Shown: positions 1 to 6,227, counted from the first letter of the stretch. The stretch: DNA of 6,909 nucleotides from Coriobacteriia bacterium (GCA_030653635.1 JAURYZ010000182.1:1-6909), one strand, 5' to 3'. Program-made: numbers and translations. Notes: generated by a model from the letters alone, not told the origin.

Positions 1-807
1 AAGACCAGGGTAGGCGGCTTGGGCAATGAGTATCGAGGAGACCGTCGCCGTGAACACCACTCGTGCGGCCGCTCCATACAGACCGGAGGCGGACTCGCCG
101 GCGAGCGGGAGGATGAAGACCTGGTCGAGCCGGTAGAAGCCCGCCGAGGCTATCGCAACGAGCCCGAGTGCCGCGGCCTCCCGAGCGAATGACGCGTTCG
201 CCGCCCACTCCTGGGCGGTAGGAATCAGTCTGACGCGGCGTGAAACCAACGCCAGCCCGACGATGCCGGCGATGGCCGCCTCAGCAAGGAAGGCCATCCC
301 GAAACCCACCAACCCCGCCCCCAGCCAAGCCGCGACGAGCACCGCCAAGAGTCGACCAGCTGATTCGAGCGCGTTGATGATGCTGTCCGCTGCCATCCAG
401 CCGAGAGCCCGCATCACCGCGCGCATGCCCTCGACGATCTGCAGCAGGGTGACCCATCCGAACATGAGCAACGTCACGTACACCGTCTCGGAGTCGACGC
501 CCAGAAGCTTCATCAGCAGGAATGCCGCTCCGGTGATCGCGAGGCCGAAGAGCAGCTTGTTGAACGTCATTCGCGCGTACAGGTGGGCGTGCTCGTGTCC
601 GCCACCCGGTATGGTCCGACCAAGGTGCGAGTTCTGCCCCATGTCGATCACGACGCCCGCTAGCAACGCGGTACCCATGGCGAACGAGAAGACCCCGAAG
701 CCCGCGACACCGAGCTCGCGCGCGATGAGCACATACACGACGACACCGAACACGCGGGCCAGTCCCTCGCCAAAGGCCAGCGTGGTCGCTTTGCGCAGAA
801 GACTCAT
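1..807 (-). CDS. Wzx-type polysaccharide flippase (MOP superfamily), C-terminus outside window
   Basis: Membrane transporter of the MOP (MATE/Wzx) superfamily, expected to flip lipid-linked glycan repeat units across the cytoplasmic membrane. The open frame runs 269 codons from the ATG at 805-807 to the left edge without a stop, so roughly the last 150-200 residues of a normal 400-500-residue flippase are missing. Visible features are an N-terminal amphipathic start (MSLLRKATTLAFGEGLARV), hydrophobic segments near residues 17-30, 38-56, 85-103, 108-128, 152-188 and 212-226, and the family-typical stretch FYRLDQVFILPLAGESASGL at 224-243 followed by YGAAARVVF (244-252), matching the 'yRiDq..L.....vGlY.aA.r' signature. 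The start codon overlaps the stop of the upstream ligase gene (ATGA), with GAGGC about nine bases upstream inside that gene, so translational coupling is likely. The family call is firm; the exact substrate cannot be told. Confidence 0.88.
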   Translation of the reverse strand, partial: MSLLRKATTLAFGEGLARVFGVVVYVLIARELGVAGFGVFSFAMGTALLAGVVIDMGQNSHLGRTIPGGGHEHAHLYARMTFNKLLFGLAITGAAFLLMKLLGVDSETVYVTLLMFGWVTLLQIVEGMRAVMRALGWMAADSIINALESAGRLLAVLVAAWLGAGLVGFGMAFLAEAAIAGIVGLALVSRRVRLIPTAQEWAANASFAREAAALGLVAIASAGFYRLDQVFILPLAGESASGLYGAAARVVFTATVSSILIAQAAYPGL

Positions 808-2114
808 CGGACGTCCGCCTCAGTGGTCGCGCAGGCCGTCCAGGCTCGCATCGCCACCGCGCACCCGAGCAGGATGTAGAAGACGCGATCGTGCCAGCCG
901 GTATTGTCGAGCAAGCCATGGGCGGCGATCGCGATCAGGCTCGTGAGCACGGCCGACGCCAACAGGGCGGTGAAGGTGTCACCCGCACGCATCGAATACG
1001 TCCGCACCTGCCAGACGTCTCGTATCGCACTGCCGAGGAACGCGACGTAGACGCCCAGCCCCACGATTCCCATCTCGGCGGCGATCTGCAGGTACGTGGA
1101 GTGCGTCGCCAGTTGCAGTCGTAGGAATCCCGGGACGCCCATGCCGTCGGGGGCATACTGCGCCCACACCACCGGGAAGTGCCCATAGCCAACGCCAAAC
1201 ACCGGATGAGCAAGCCACATGTTCCAAGCCGAAAGCAGCAGCACCAGCCTTCCGGACAGCAGTGCGTCGAGCCGCGCGGGATCACCGAGTGCTGCCGGGA
1301 TCTCCACGAGCGTGCTCAAGCGACGAGATGCTGCCAGCACTGCGAGCGCGCCAGCGCCGAGAGCCGATACCGCATAGATGCGCGCCCGGGTGGAACGCAG
1401 GGTCAGCAGCAGCCATGCAAGTGCTGCGAGAATCGCCACGACCAGCACCCCACGTGCGAGGCTCAGGATCAAGGCGAGCGCGATGAGCGCCTCCGCCAAC
1501 AGTACCGCGATGCGCCGCGCCCCCTTGGCGTGATGTACGAATGGCGCCAGCGCGATCGCTGACAGCAGCAAGTAGATCGCGTACTGAATGTGGTTCGGAA
1601 GCAGGCCGGTGAGCCCACCGAGCGGGACGCCGTCTTGGGCGATGAACTGCCCGATTCCCAGCGCCGCCTGGATCACGCCCGCATAACCGGCCACCAGAAA
1701 CAGTGTCGCGACCTGTCGGTGGTCGTCCACGAGCGCAACAATGGCCGCGAACAGCATCAGGCCCTTCACGAAGCCCAGATCGAACACGCCGGGACCGAAG
1801 CCGGCTGAGATAGCAATGTAGCCGATGAACGCGAGAAGCAGGATCGTGGTCGCACGGGGTCGCACCCGAGGCAGCAAGCGGTCGGCACGGCCACCTAACA
1901 GGGCCGACCCAAGCGCACCGAGCGTCGCGAGCAGCGTCAGGCTGACAAGCGACGTGATCTGCTTGTCGAACATGCCATGACTGAATCCGTCAAAGACCAC
2001 GTACAGGGCGCACGCGAACCCCCACGCGGCCGCCCTGCTCCGAGGCGTGGTCCGCACGGTATCGTCTGTTCGATCGACGGCGAGGACGCCATCTGTGTTT
2101 GAAGTCAGGGCCAT
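804..2114 (-). CDS. O-antigen ligase/polymerase family membrane protein (Wzy_C, PF04932)
   Basis: Polytopic membrane protein of 436 residues, the usual length for the O-antigen ligase/Wzy polymerase family. About 11-12 hydrophobic segments are visible, beginning near residue 28 after a charged cytoplasmic N-terminus. Diagnostic parts are LLPNHIQYA (171-179), the SLARG motif with Arg221, a large outward loop at about 263-340 containing GR (288-289) and W297 followed by HPVFGVGYGHFP (303-314), and HSTYLQIAAEMGIVGLGVYV (338-357), the conserved His-x-x-Tyr-Leu-Gln...Gly signature of Wzy_C. In Gram-negatives relatives ligate O-antigen to lipid A core or polymerise repeat units; in the monoderm suggested here it more likely polymerises or attaches a cell-surface glycan. 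Polymerase and ligase cannot be separated by sequence. It is the first gene of a coupled pair with the flippase. Only a weak ribosome site precedes the ATG. Confidence 0.88.
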   Translation of the reverse strand: MALTSNTDGVLAVDRTDDTVRTTPRSRAAAWGFACALYVVFDGFSHGMFDKQITSLVSLTLLATLGALGSALLGGRADRLLPRVRPRATTILLLAFIGYIAISAGFGPGVFDLGFVKGLMLFAAIVALVDDHRQVATLFLVAGYAGVIQAALGIGQFIAQDGVPLGGLTGLLPNHIQYAIYLLLSAIALAPFVHHAKGARRIAVLLAEALIALALILSLARGVLVVAILAALAWLLLTLRSTRARIYAVSALGAGALAVLAASRRLSTLVEIPAALGDPARLDALLSGRLVLLLSAWNMWLAHPVFGVGYGHFPVVWAQYAPDGMGVPGFLRLQLATHSTYLQIAAEMGIVGLGVYVAFLGSAIRDVWQVRTYSMRAGDTFTALLASAVLTSLIAIAAHGLLDNTGWHDRVFYILLGCAVAMRAWTACATTEADVR

Positions 2115-2248
2115 GTGTCCACAAGACTACGTCCTATCCGCCTTGCCGAGAAGTGCTTGCCACCGTGCCGTCACCAAAGCCTGGACACGCTATGTCACAA
2201 TTCATCTCAGCGCATTGGCCTTGGCGACCACGACAGTGAGGGTGTGCG
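2115..2248. promoter_or_regulatory. Divergent intergenic region between ligase and acetyltransferase genes
   Basis: This 134-base gap must carry the start signals for both the leftward ligase-flippase pair and the rightward acetyltransferase gene, since neither has another upstream neighbour on its strand. I see no convincing -35/-10 pair for either direction; the most AT-rich part is around TATGTCACAATTCAT (2191-2205). On the plus strand a good Shine-Dalgarno, GAGG at 2238-2241, precedes the GTG start at 2249 with seven bases between, which fixes the acetyltransferase start. Confidence 0.45.
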
Positions 2249-2758
2249 GTGAGCGATAGCGGACTTCATGAGCCAAGCTGGGCCGAGCGATCCGGCTGGA
2301 CCCTCGCGTGGGAAATCAAGCGCTGGGCCAAGCACGTGCTGTCCGGGATTCCCGGTCGCCTCGGCAGTACGCTCAGGTGCCGATTCTACGGCTTCGGTTC
2401 GTGCGCAAGTGACGTGTTCATAGCCGAGCACTTCTTGGCGGAGTACCCGAAGCTGCTGCACATCGGAGAGCATACCGGTATCAACCGCGGGTTCTTCGTC
2501 AACGCCGGAGGCGGGGTCACGATCGATTCCTGGGTGCTCATCGGCCCCGGCGTCACCATCTACAGCCAGAACCACGACTTACACGGCGACCCCAAGCTGC
2601 CCCTCGGGCGTCGAGGGGACCTCCGGGCGCCTGTACACATCGGGCACGGTGCCGTGGTCACGCACGACGTGCCGCCCCATTGCGTGGTCGCAGGCGTGCC
2701 CGCTCGCGTGATTCGCGAACTCGAACGAGCGCAGACTAACGAATCCTCGGCCACCTGA
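2249..2758 (+). CDS. Hexapeptide-repeat acyltransferase (WbbJ/WcaF-like), apparently lacking C-terminal rungs
   Basis: Left-handed beta-helix acyltransferase, 169 residues, expected to use acetyl-CoA to O-acetylate a sugar of the neighbouring polysaccharide in the cytoplasm. The GTG start is chosen because GAGG lies seven bases upstream. A basic/aromatic N-terminal region (residues 15-50) is followed by hexapeptide rungs: HIGEHTGINRGFFVNAGGGV (71-90), then TIDSWVLIGPGVTIYSQNHD (91-110). His109 in the QNHDLHG motif is the expected catalytic base. The C-terminus ends normally with THDVPPHCVVAGVPARVIR (138-156). Between them the family usually has a longer stretch of the type 'hIG..vWIGa.avIlpGVtIG.GAVVgAGaVVt'; here VHIG (129-132) goes straight into HGAVVTHDVPP. 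About 24 residues (four hexapeptides) therefore seem missing, in frame. It could be a natural short variant, a partly degraded enzyme or an assembly error. It is divergent from the ligase and flippase genes. Confidence 0.85.
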   Translation: MSDSGLHEPSWAERSGWTLAWEIKRWAKHVLSGIPGRLGSTLRCRFYGFGSCASDVFIAEHFLAEYPKLLHIGEHTGINRGFFVNAGGGVTIDSWVLIGPGVTIYSQNHDLHGDPKLPLGRRGDLRAPVHIGHGAVVTHDVPPHCVVAGVPARVIRELERAQTNESSAT

Positions 2759-2785
2759 TGGGTTCGCGCTGAGCTTTCACGCGGC

Positions 2786-3682
2786 CTACGGGTTGCACCG
2801 CTTGCACGGCACGTACCCGCCCGCAATCGCGGCCGCACGCGTGGCGAGCGGCACTTTGTTCGTCGGGTTCATCTCGCCCACCGAGCTACACGCCGGGTAG
2901 TGGAACTTCATCGTGTTGCGGTTGCCGATGTAACCGGAAGCGCTGCCGGTCGACGACCCACTCCCGCCGCCTGCCGAGGAGCCCGCAGCCGCGCCACCGC
3001 TCGCGGCGGCCCCGGCGCTCATCGCGCTGAGCCCCCAAAGCCCCCGATCAGCTTCGCGCGCCTCACGCGCATATACGGCGAAGAGGTCCACGTACTTCAC
3101 GTTGGGTGGGTAGGTCGCCTGTTCGGCGTAGCCGTCGAGCACCAGGCGCGCGTTGAACATGCTCGTGCGCACCTCGGCGTCGCTGTCTGACGCCGGTTGC
3201 TGGAGCCAGATGTAGGCGAGCAGCCGGCCGTACCGATCGCGCAGCTCAGCGTCTGTCTCGAGATACACGGTCTGCCCCGAGAGCATCTGTTTGGTGTAGG
3301 CGGAGGCTTCCTCGCCGTAAGGCTCGTGCTGCGTGGTCGACTCCGGTGTGTTGATGCCGATGAAGCGCACCTTCTCCGAGGCCCCGTTCGCAAGCGTGAT
3401 GACAGCCGTGTCGCCGTCGACGACGCGTGTCACCACCCCACGGGTGGTCTTGGGTACGTTCAGGGGCGGGGCGGGCGCCGGCTCGGAGGGTTCGGTCTGC
3501 GCTTGGTCCACCGGTGCAGTCTGCTCCGCCGAGGAACCAGAGTTGAGTTCTCCTTGAGGTGTTCCGCCGCCGGAATCGGGCAGCGTGGTCGCGTCCGCGC
3601 ACCCCGCGACAAAGGCCACCGTGAACAGGAGGATGCCTGTCACGAGAACGAGACCGAGTTCGCGGCGGGTCGCCCGTCTCAT
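2786..3682 (-). CDS. Secreted thermonuclease-family lipoprotein with Ada-type zinc-binding tail
   Basis: Lipoprotein of 298 residues with a staphylococcal nuclease (SNase) domain, expected to cut DNA/RNA outside the membrane. A basic n-region and hydrophobic stretch end in the lipobox VAGC (Cys28). A Pro/Glu/Gly-rich linker (29-78) leads to the SNase fold (79-218): VVDGDT (87-92, Asp89/Asp91), KVRFIGINTPES (104-115, Arg106 and Glu114) and RDRYGRLLAYIW (148-159, Arg153). These match Asp19/Asp21, Arg35, Glu43 and Arg87 of the staphylococcal enzyme, while the Asp40 position is Asn111. A Gly/Ser/Ala linker (about 221-250) precedes a tail (251-298) with FHYPAC and GGYVPCKRC, resembling the Ada metal-binding domain, with three Cys plus His262-adjacent HYPAC His as likely zinc ligands. 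The ATG overlaps the stop of the upstream gene (ATGA), and GAGGTGG lies seven bases upstream. Physiological role (nutrient DNA, defence or uptake) is unknown. Confidence 0.9.
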   Translation of the reverse strand: MRRATRRELGLVLVTGILLFTVAFVAGCADATTLPDSGGGTPQGELNSGSSAEQTAPVDQAQTEPSEPAPAPPLNVPKTTRGVVTRVVDGDTAVITLANGASEKVRFIGINTPESTTQHEPYGEEASAYTKQMLSGQTVYLETDAELRDRYGRLLAYIWLQQPASDSDAEVRTSMFNARLVLDGYAEQATYPPNVKYVDLFAVYAREAREADRGLWGLSAMSAGAAASGGAAAGSSAGGGSGSSTGSASGYIGNRNTMKFHYPACSSVGEMNPTNKVPLATRAAAIAGGYVPCKRCNP

Positions 3683-4137
3683 GAGCGTGCCACCTCGTCG
3701 AGGATGCGCTTGAGTTGATCGCGGAAATGCTCGCGGTCCTCATCCTCGAACGGCGACGGGCCCTTGTGCCGCTTGCCGGCGCGCCGGTGCACCGCCTCGG
3801 CATGGCGCACCGCGAGTTCCATGTCGATGGTGGCCGCCTGGAAGATACGCCCGCGAGGGCTGATGGCGACCGATCCTCGGCCAAGAACCATCGCGGCCAG
3901 GCCGATGTCCTGGGTCACGACCACATCGCCGTGGACGAGGTGCTCCACGATCACGAAGTCCGCCGCATCGCTGCCGCCTGAGACCTCGATGCACTCGACG
4001 CCGTCGCGATCCGCGTAGCGAGACAGGTTCTGGGTGCCGTTGGCCACGAGCACCGTGGTCAGCCTGCGATTACGTGCGATCGCGATGGCCTCGCGCGTCA
4101 CGGGACAGGCGTCGGCGTCGATGTAGATAGTAGTCAT
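3679..4137 (-). CDS. UPF0178 (YaiI/YqxD) family PIN-like protein
   Basis: Cytoplasmic protein of 152 residues, full length for the UPF0178/DUF188 family, which has a PIN-like fold and is suspected but not proven to be a nuclease. Family landmarks are all present: IYIDADACPV (4-13) with acidic Asp7/Asp9, VANGTQ (31-36), SDAADFVIVEHLVHGDVVVT (56-75) followed by QDIGLA, the ISPRGRIF segment, and the C-terminal KGPSPF plus DREHFRDQLKRIL. The acidic residues Asp7, Asp9, Asp57, Asp60 and Asp77 would cluster as in PIN nucleases. It is first in a two-gene operon, its stop overlapping the start of the nuclease lipoprotein gene, so the two proteins are probably made together. No Shine-Dalgarno precedes the ATG; a TAGACT box ends six bases upstream, which could mean a leaderless message. 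Biochemical function is unknown for the whole family. Confidence 0.9.
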   Translation of the reverse strand: MTTIYIDADACPVTREAIAIARNRRLTTVLVANGTQNLSRYADRDGVECIEVSGGSDAADFVIVEHLVHGDVVVTQDIGLAAMVLGRGSVAISPRGRIFQAATIDMELAVRHAEAVHRRAGKRHKGPSPFEDEDREHFRDQLKRILDEVARS

Positions 4138-4143
4138 GGTGTC

Positions 4144-4149
4144 AGTCTA
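4144..4149 (-). promoter_or_regulatory. Possible -10 box for a leaderless transcript
   Basis: Read on the minus strand this is TAGACT, four of six matches to TATAAT, followed by six bases and then the ATG at 4137. That spacing would put the transcription start on or next to the start codon, and no ribosome site is visible upstream. No clear -35 element lies 16-18 bases further up, so the call is weak. Confidence 0.25.
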
Positions 4150-4211
4150 GCCGAGGTGGGGCCGATCGGGGGGACCGGGGGCAACTGAGCACCCGAACTG
4201 GGGCGCCACTA

Positions 4212-4242
4212 TTGACTGACCCTGCAGGTGTCTCCATATTAA
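4212..4242 (+). promoter_or_regulatory. Sigma70-like promoter for the CWB2 surface protein gene
   Basis: TTGACT at 4212-4217 matches five of six bases of the -35 consensus. Seventeen bases later is CATATT (4235-4240), and at a spacing of 19 is TATTAA (4237-4242); either could be the -10. The block is the only AT-rich patch in a G-rich intergenic region. Transcription would start near 4247-4250, giving a leader of roughly 60 bases. Confidence 0.6.
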
Positions 4243-4246
4243 TCAC

Positions 4247-4278
4247 AGACGCTCGCGAATTGGCGCGTAGTGGCGTCT
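4247..4278 (+). promoter_or_regulatory. Leader hairpin in the 5' untranslated region
   Basis: AGACGC (4247-4252) pairs with GCGTCT (4273-4278), and inside it CGCG (4254-4257) pairs with CGCG (4264-4267) across a six-base loop AATTGG. The result is a two-part stem with an asymmetric internal bulge (one base against five). Because the predicted transcription start is about 4247-4250, the hairpin would sit at or very near the 5' end of the message, where such structures often slow RNA decay. Confidence 0.4.
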
Positions 4279-4301
4279 AACTAGGGGAATCACTACCGGA
4301 T

Positions 4302-4307
4302 GGGGAG
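4302..4307 (+). promoter_or_regulatory. Ribosome binding site of the CWB2 gene
   Basis: GGGGAG lies three bases before the ATG at 4311. The spacing is shorter than usual, but no other in-frame start nearby has a better site, and this ATG gives a complete signal peptide. Confidence 0.5.
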
Positions 4308-4310
4308 TCC

Positions 4311-6209
4311 ATGAATACACAACAGCTACGCCGAGTACTACACTGCGCAATCGTTCTTTGCATGCTCTGTGCCGTTGCTCCGGCAGTGGCCACCGCGGCA
4401 CCGGCACCGTGGAATCGCGCTCTGTTGATTCAAGATGAACCGACTTGGGGCAACAGTGCGAACCAAGATGTGCTCGATTTTCTGGGAGTCACCTACGACG
4501 AGATTGGCTCGGCAGCTCTGGCTACCACTGATCTGACTCAGTACCGGGCCGTCATCTACTCCTCAAGCCAGCCGAGGAGCTACTACCAGAACATCAATGA
4601 CTCGATATCGCAGATTGAGGCGTACGTAGCGCAGGGCGGCACCCTTGTCGCCCACTGTTGTGACCAGCCCGGCGGACCCGATGCCTGGTTCGGTCTGGAC
4701 ATCCTTCCGGAGAGCATCACACACGTCGAGTCATATGATGAATCCTTGACTGTTGCGGCCGTCGACCACCCGTCCGTCATGGGTGCGCCGTCGACCGACC
4801 CCGACTATCTCGATGGCTGGGGTGCATCGACCCATGGCTACTTCACCGACCTTCCGGCCGAGTACCTCGAAGTGATCTATAGCGATTTCGGGCCGACCTA
4901 CATCGATTATGTCTATGGAGAAGGCCGTGTTCTGGCCACGATGCAGACGATCGAGTACGGCTACGCGTTCGCACCGGAGTTGCTGCGCAGTGAGCTGCGT
5001 GGGGTCCTCATCGACACCGTAGCCCCCGCGACCACCATCGCCGGACTGCCGACGGGAGCCTCCACCGACGAGGTGACCTTCACGCTGAGCGCTGAGGACG
5101 GATCTGGCAGCGGCGTGGCAGACGCCTACTACCGCCTCAATGGCGGAGCTGACACCCCCTACACCGCTGAGGTCGTCGTAGAGGCAGAGGGAACCACGAC
5201 GATCGAGTACTGGTCGGTAGACAACGCTGAGAACATCGAAGACGTAAACAGCGTCGACGTTGAGATCGTTGCCGAGGCCCTCGTGCCGATAGAAGGCGTC
5301 GACCGCTACCAGACCGCGATAGAGATCTCTCAGGCCAACTGGGAGGCAGCCGAAACCGTTGTCATCGCGACCGGCAACAACTGGCCCGATGCACTCGGTG
5401 GCTCCGCACTGGCGGGCGCGGTAGGCGGTCCGGTACTGATGTCACGTCTCGATGCAGTCCCGGACGAGGTGCTTGCCGAAGTCGATCGCTTGGGTGCGAG
5501 CCAGGCGTATGTCCTCGGCGGTGAACGCGCACTGACCGCCGACGTCCTGGCACAGCTCGAAAGTGCACTTGGCGAGACAAACGTGATCCGCATCGGAGGG
5601 GCCGACCGCTATGAGACCGCGGAGTTGGTTGCCGATGAAGTCGTCTCGATACTCGGTGACTCGTACGATGGCACAGCCTTCATCGCAACCGGTGGAGATT
5701 TCGCCGATGCGCTCGCCGCGTCTCCGATGGCCGCGGCAAACGGCTGGCCCGTCTACCTGGCCCGCAAGCCGGTAATCTCCGACCAGACCCTCGACGCGAT
5801 GGTGAACGCCGGCGTCACCGACGCGATCCTGCTCGGCGGTGACGCGGCCATGCCGGAGGGCACGGTCGTGACCGTACTCGCGGCAGGAATCAGTGCGAAG
5901 CGCATCGATGGCGAAAACCGCTACGAGACCGCAGCCAAGGTCGCCGAGTACGGCGTCACGGATGCCGGACTGGCCTGGGAGGGTGTCGCCATAGCGACTG
6001 GCGAGGACTTCCCCGACGCACTAGCCGGAGGTCCTGCTCAGGCGCTAGTGGGTGCGGGTATGCTGCTGTCCCCGAGCGATCAGCTCTCGGGATACACCGC
6101 GGACAAGCTCTCCGAACACAAGTACGACATCTCGAGCGTAGCGTTCTTCGGCGGAATCAAATCGCTGTCGGCCGACGTTCGCGAGGCCGTTGCCACTGCT
6201 CTGAACTAG
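4311..6209 (+). CDS. Secreted surface protein: amidotransferase-like domain, Ig-like domain, three CWB2 repeats
   Basis: Exported wall-associated protein of 632 residues. Residues 1-30 form a signal peptide (LRR then a hydrophobic core) with an Ala-x-Ala cleavage site near ATAA (27-30). Residues 34-235 resemble class I glutamine-amidotransferase-like/ThuA-like folds: RALLIQDEP, YRAVIYSSS (78-86), GGTLVAHCCD (109-118), DHPSVMG (152-158) and GRVLATMQTIEYGY (205-218). His115-Cys116-Cys117 sits where such folds place the nucleophile turn, and these are the only cysteines in the mature protein. Residues 236-325 are an Ig/OmpL47-like beta domain (TVAPATTIAG, SGVADAYYRLNGG, YWSVDNAENIE). Residues 328-632 are three cell-wall-binding repeats 2 (PF04122), which in Clostridioides difficile bind wall polymers non-covalently. 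The gene stands alone between its own promoter and terminator. Substrate or partner of the N-terminal domain is unknown; an enzymatic role is not established. Confidence 0.88.
   Translation: MNTQQLRRVLHCAIVLCMLCAVAPAVATAAPAPWNRALLIQDEPTWGNSANQDVLDFLGVTYDEIGSAALATTDLTQYRAVIYSSSQPRSYYQNINDSISQIEAYVAQGGTLVAHCCDQPGGPDAWFGLDILPESITHVESYDESLTVAAVDHPSVMGAPSTDPDYLDGWGASTHGYFTDLPAEYLEVIYSDFGPTYIDYVYGEGRVLATMQTIEYGYAFAPELLRSELRGVLIDTVAPATTIAGLPTGASTDEVTFTLSAEDGSGSGVADAYYRLNGGADTPYTAEVVVEAEGTTTIEYWSVDNAENIEDVNSVDVEIVAEALVPIEGVDRYQTAIEISQANWEAAETVVIATGNNWPDALGGSALAGAVGGPVLMSRLDAVPDEVLAEVDRLGASQAYVLGGERALTADVLAQLESALGETNVIRIGGADRYETAELVADEVVSILGDSYDGTAFIATGGDFADALAASPMAAANGWPVYLARKPVISDQTLDAMVNAGVTDAILLGGDAAMPEGTVVTVLAAGISAKRIDGENRYETAAKVAEYGVTDAGLAWEGVAIATGEDFPDALAGGPAQALVGAGMLLSPSDQLSGYTADKLSEHKYDISSVAFFGGIKSLSADVREAVATALN
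5292..5600 (+). repeat. CWB2 repeat 1
   Basis: Encodes residues 328-430. It has the three repeat landmarks: DRYQTA (331-336), ATGNNWPDALGGSALAG (353-369) and YVLGGERAL (400-408). The copy is protein-level similar but DNA-level diverged from the other two, so it is an old domain duplication and not a recent tandem repeat. Confidence 0.85.
5601..5912 (+). repeat. CWB2 repeat 2
   Basis: Encodes residues 431-534, with DRYETA (432-437), ATGGDFADALAASPMAA (459-475) and ILLGGDAAM (506-514). It begins about 101 residues after repeat 1. Confidence 0.85.
5913..6206 (+). repeat. CWB2 repeat 3
   Basis: Encodes residues 535-632, with NRYETA (536-541), ATGEDFPDALAGGPAQA (562-578) and FFGGIKSLS (612-620). 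It ends the protein directly after the AVATALN helix; three CWB2 units are the usual complete wall-binding module. Confidence 0.85.
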
Positions 6210-6227
6210 CCTCAATACACAGATGCG

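Noticed and set aside
808..817. Perfect palindrome CGGACGTCCG just before the flippase start
   Set aside because: It lies in the ligase coding sequence and is expected by chance in GC-rich DNA; no partner copy or spacing supports an operator.
281..919. A 212-codon minus-strand frame across the flippase start
   Set aside because: Arginine-rich low-complexity translation in a different frame from two recognisable membrane proteins; no family resemblance.
263..946. A 227-codon plus-strand frame antisense to the flippase gene
   Set aside because: It is rich in Pro, Ser, Arg and Ala with no domain or ribosome site, and overlaps the well-supported flippase and ligase frames on the other strand; it is a product of high GC content.
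2115..2248. Specific -35/-10 pairs in the divergent intergenic region
   Set aside because: TTGCCA (2157-2162) and several AT-rich hexamers exist, but none has a partner at 16-19 bases, so no promoter is assigned to either strand.
3197..3718. A 173-codon plus-strand frame opposite the nuclease gene
   Set aside because: The minus-strand frame has full SNase motifs and a lipobox; the plus frame shows no motif and no start signal.
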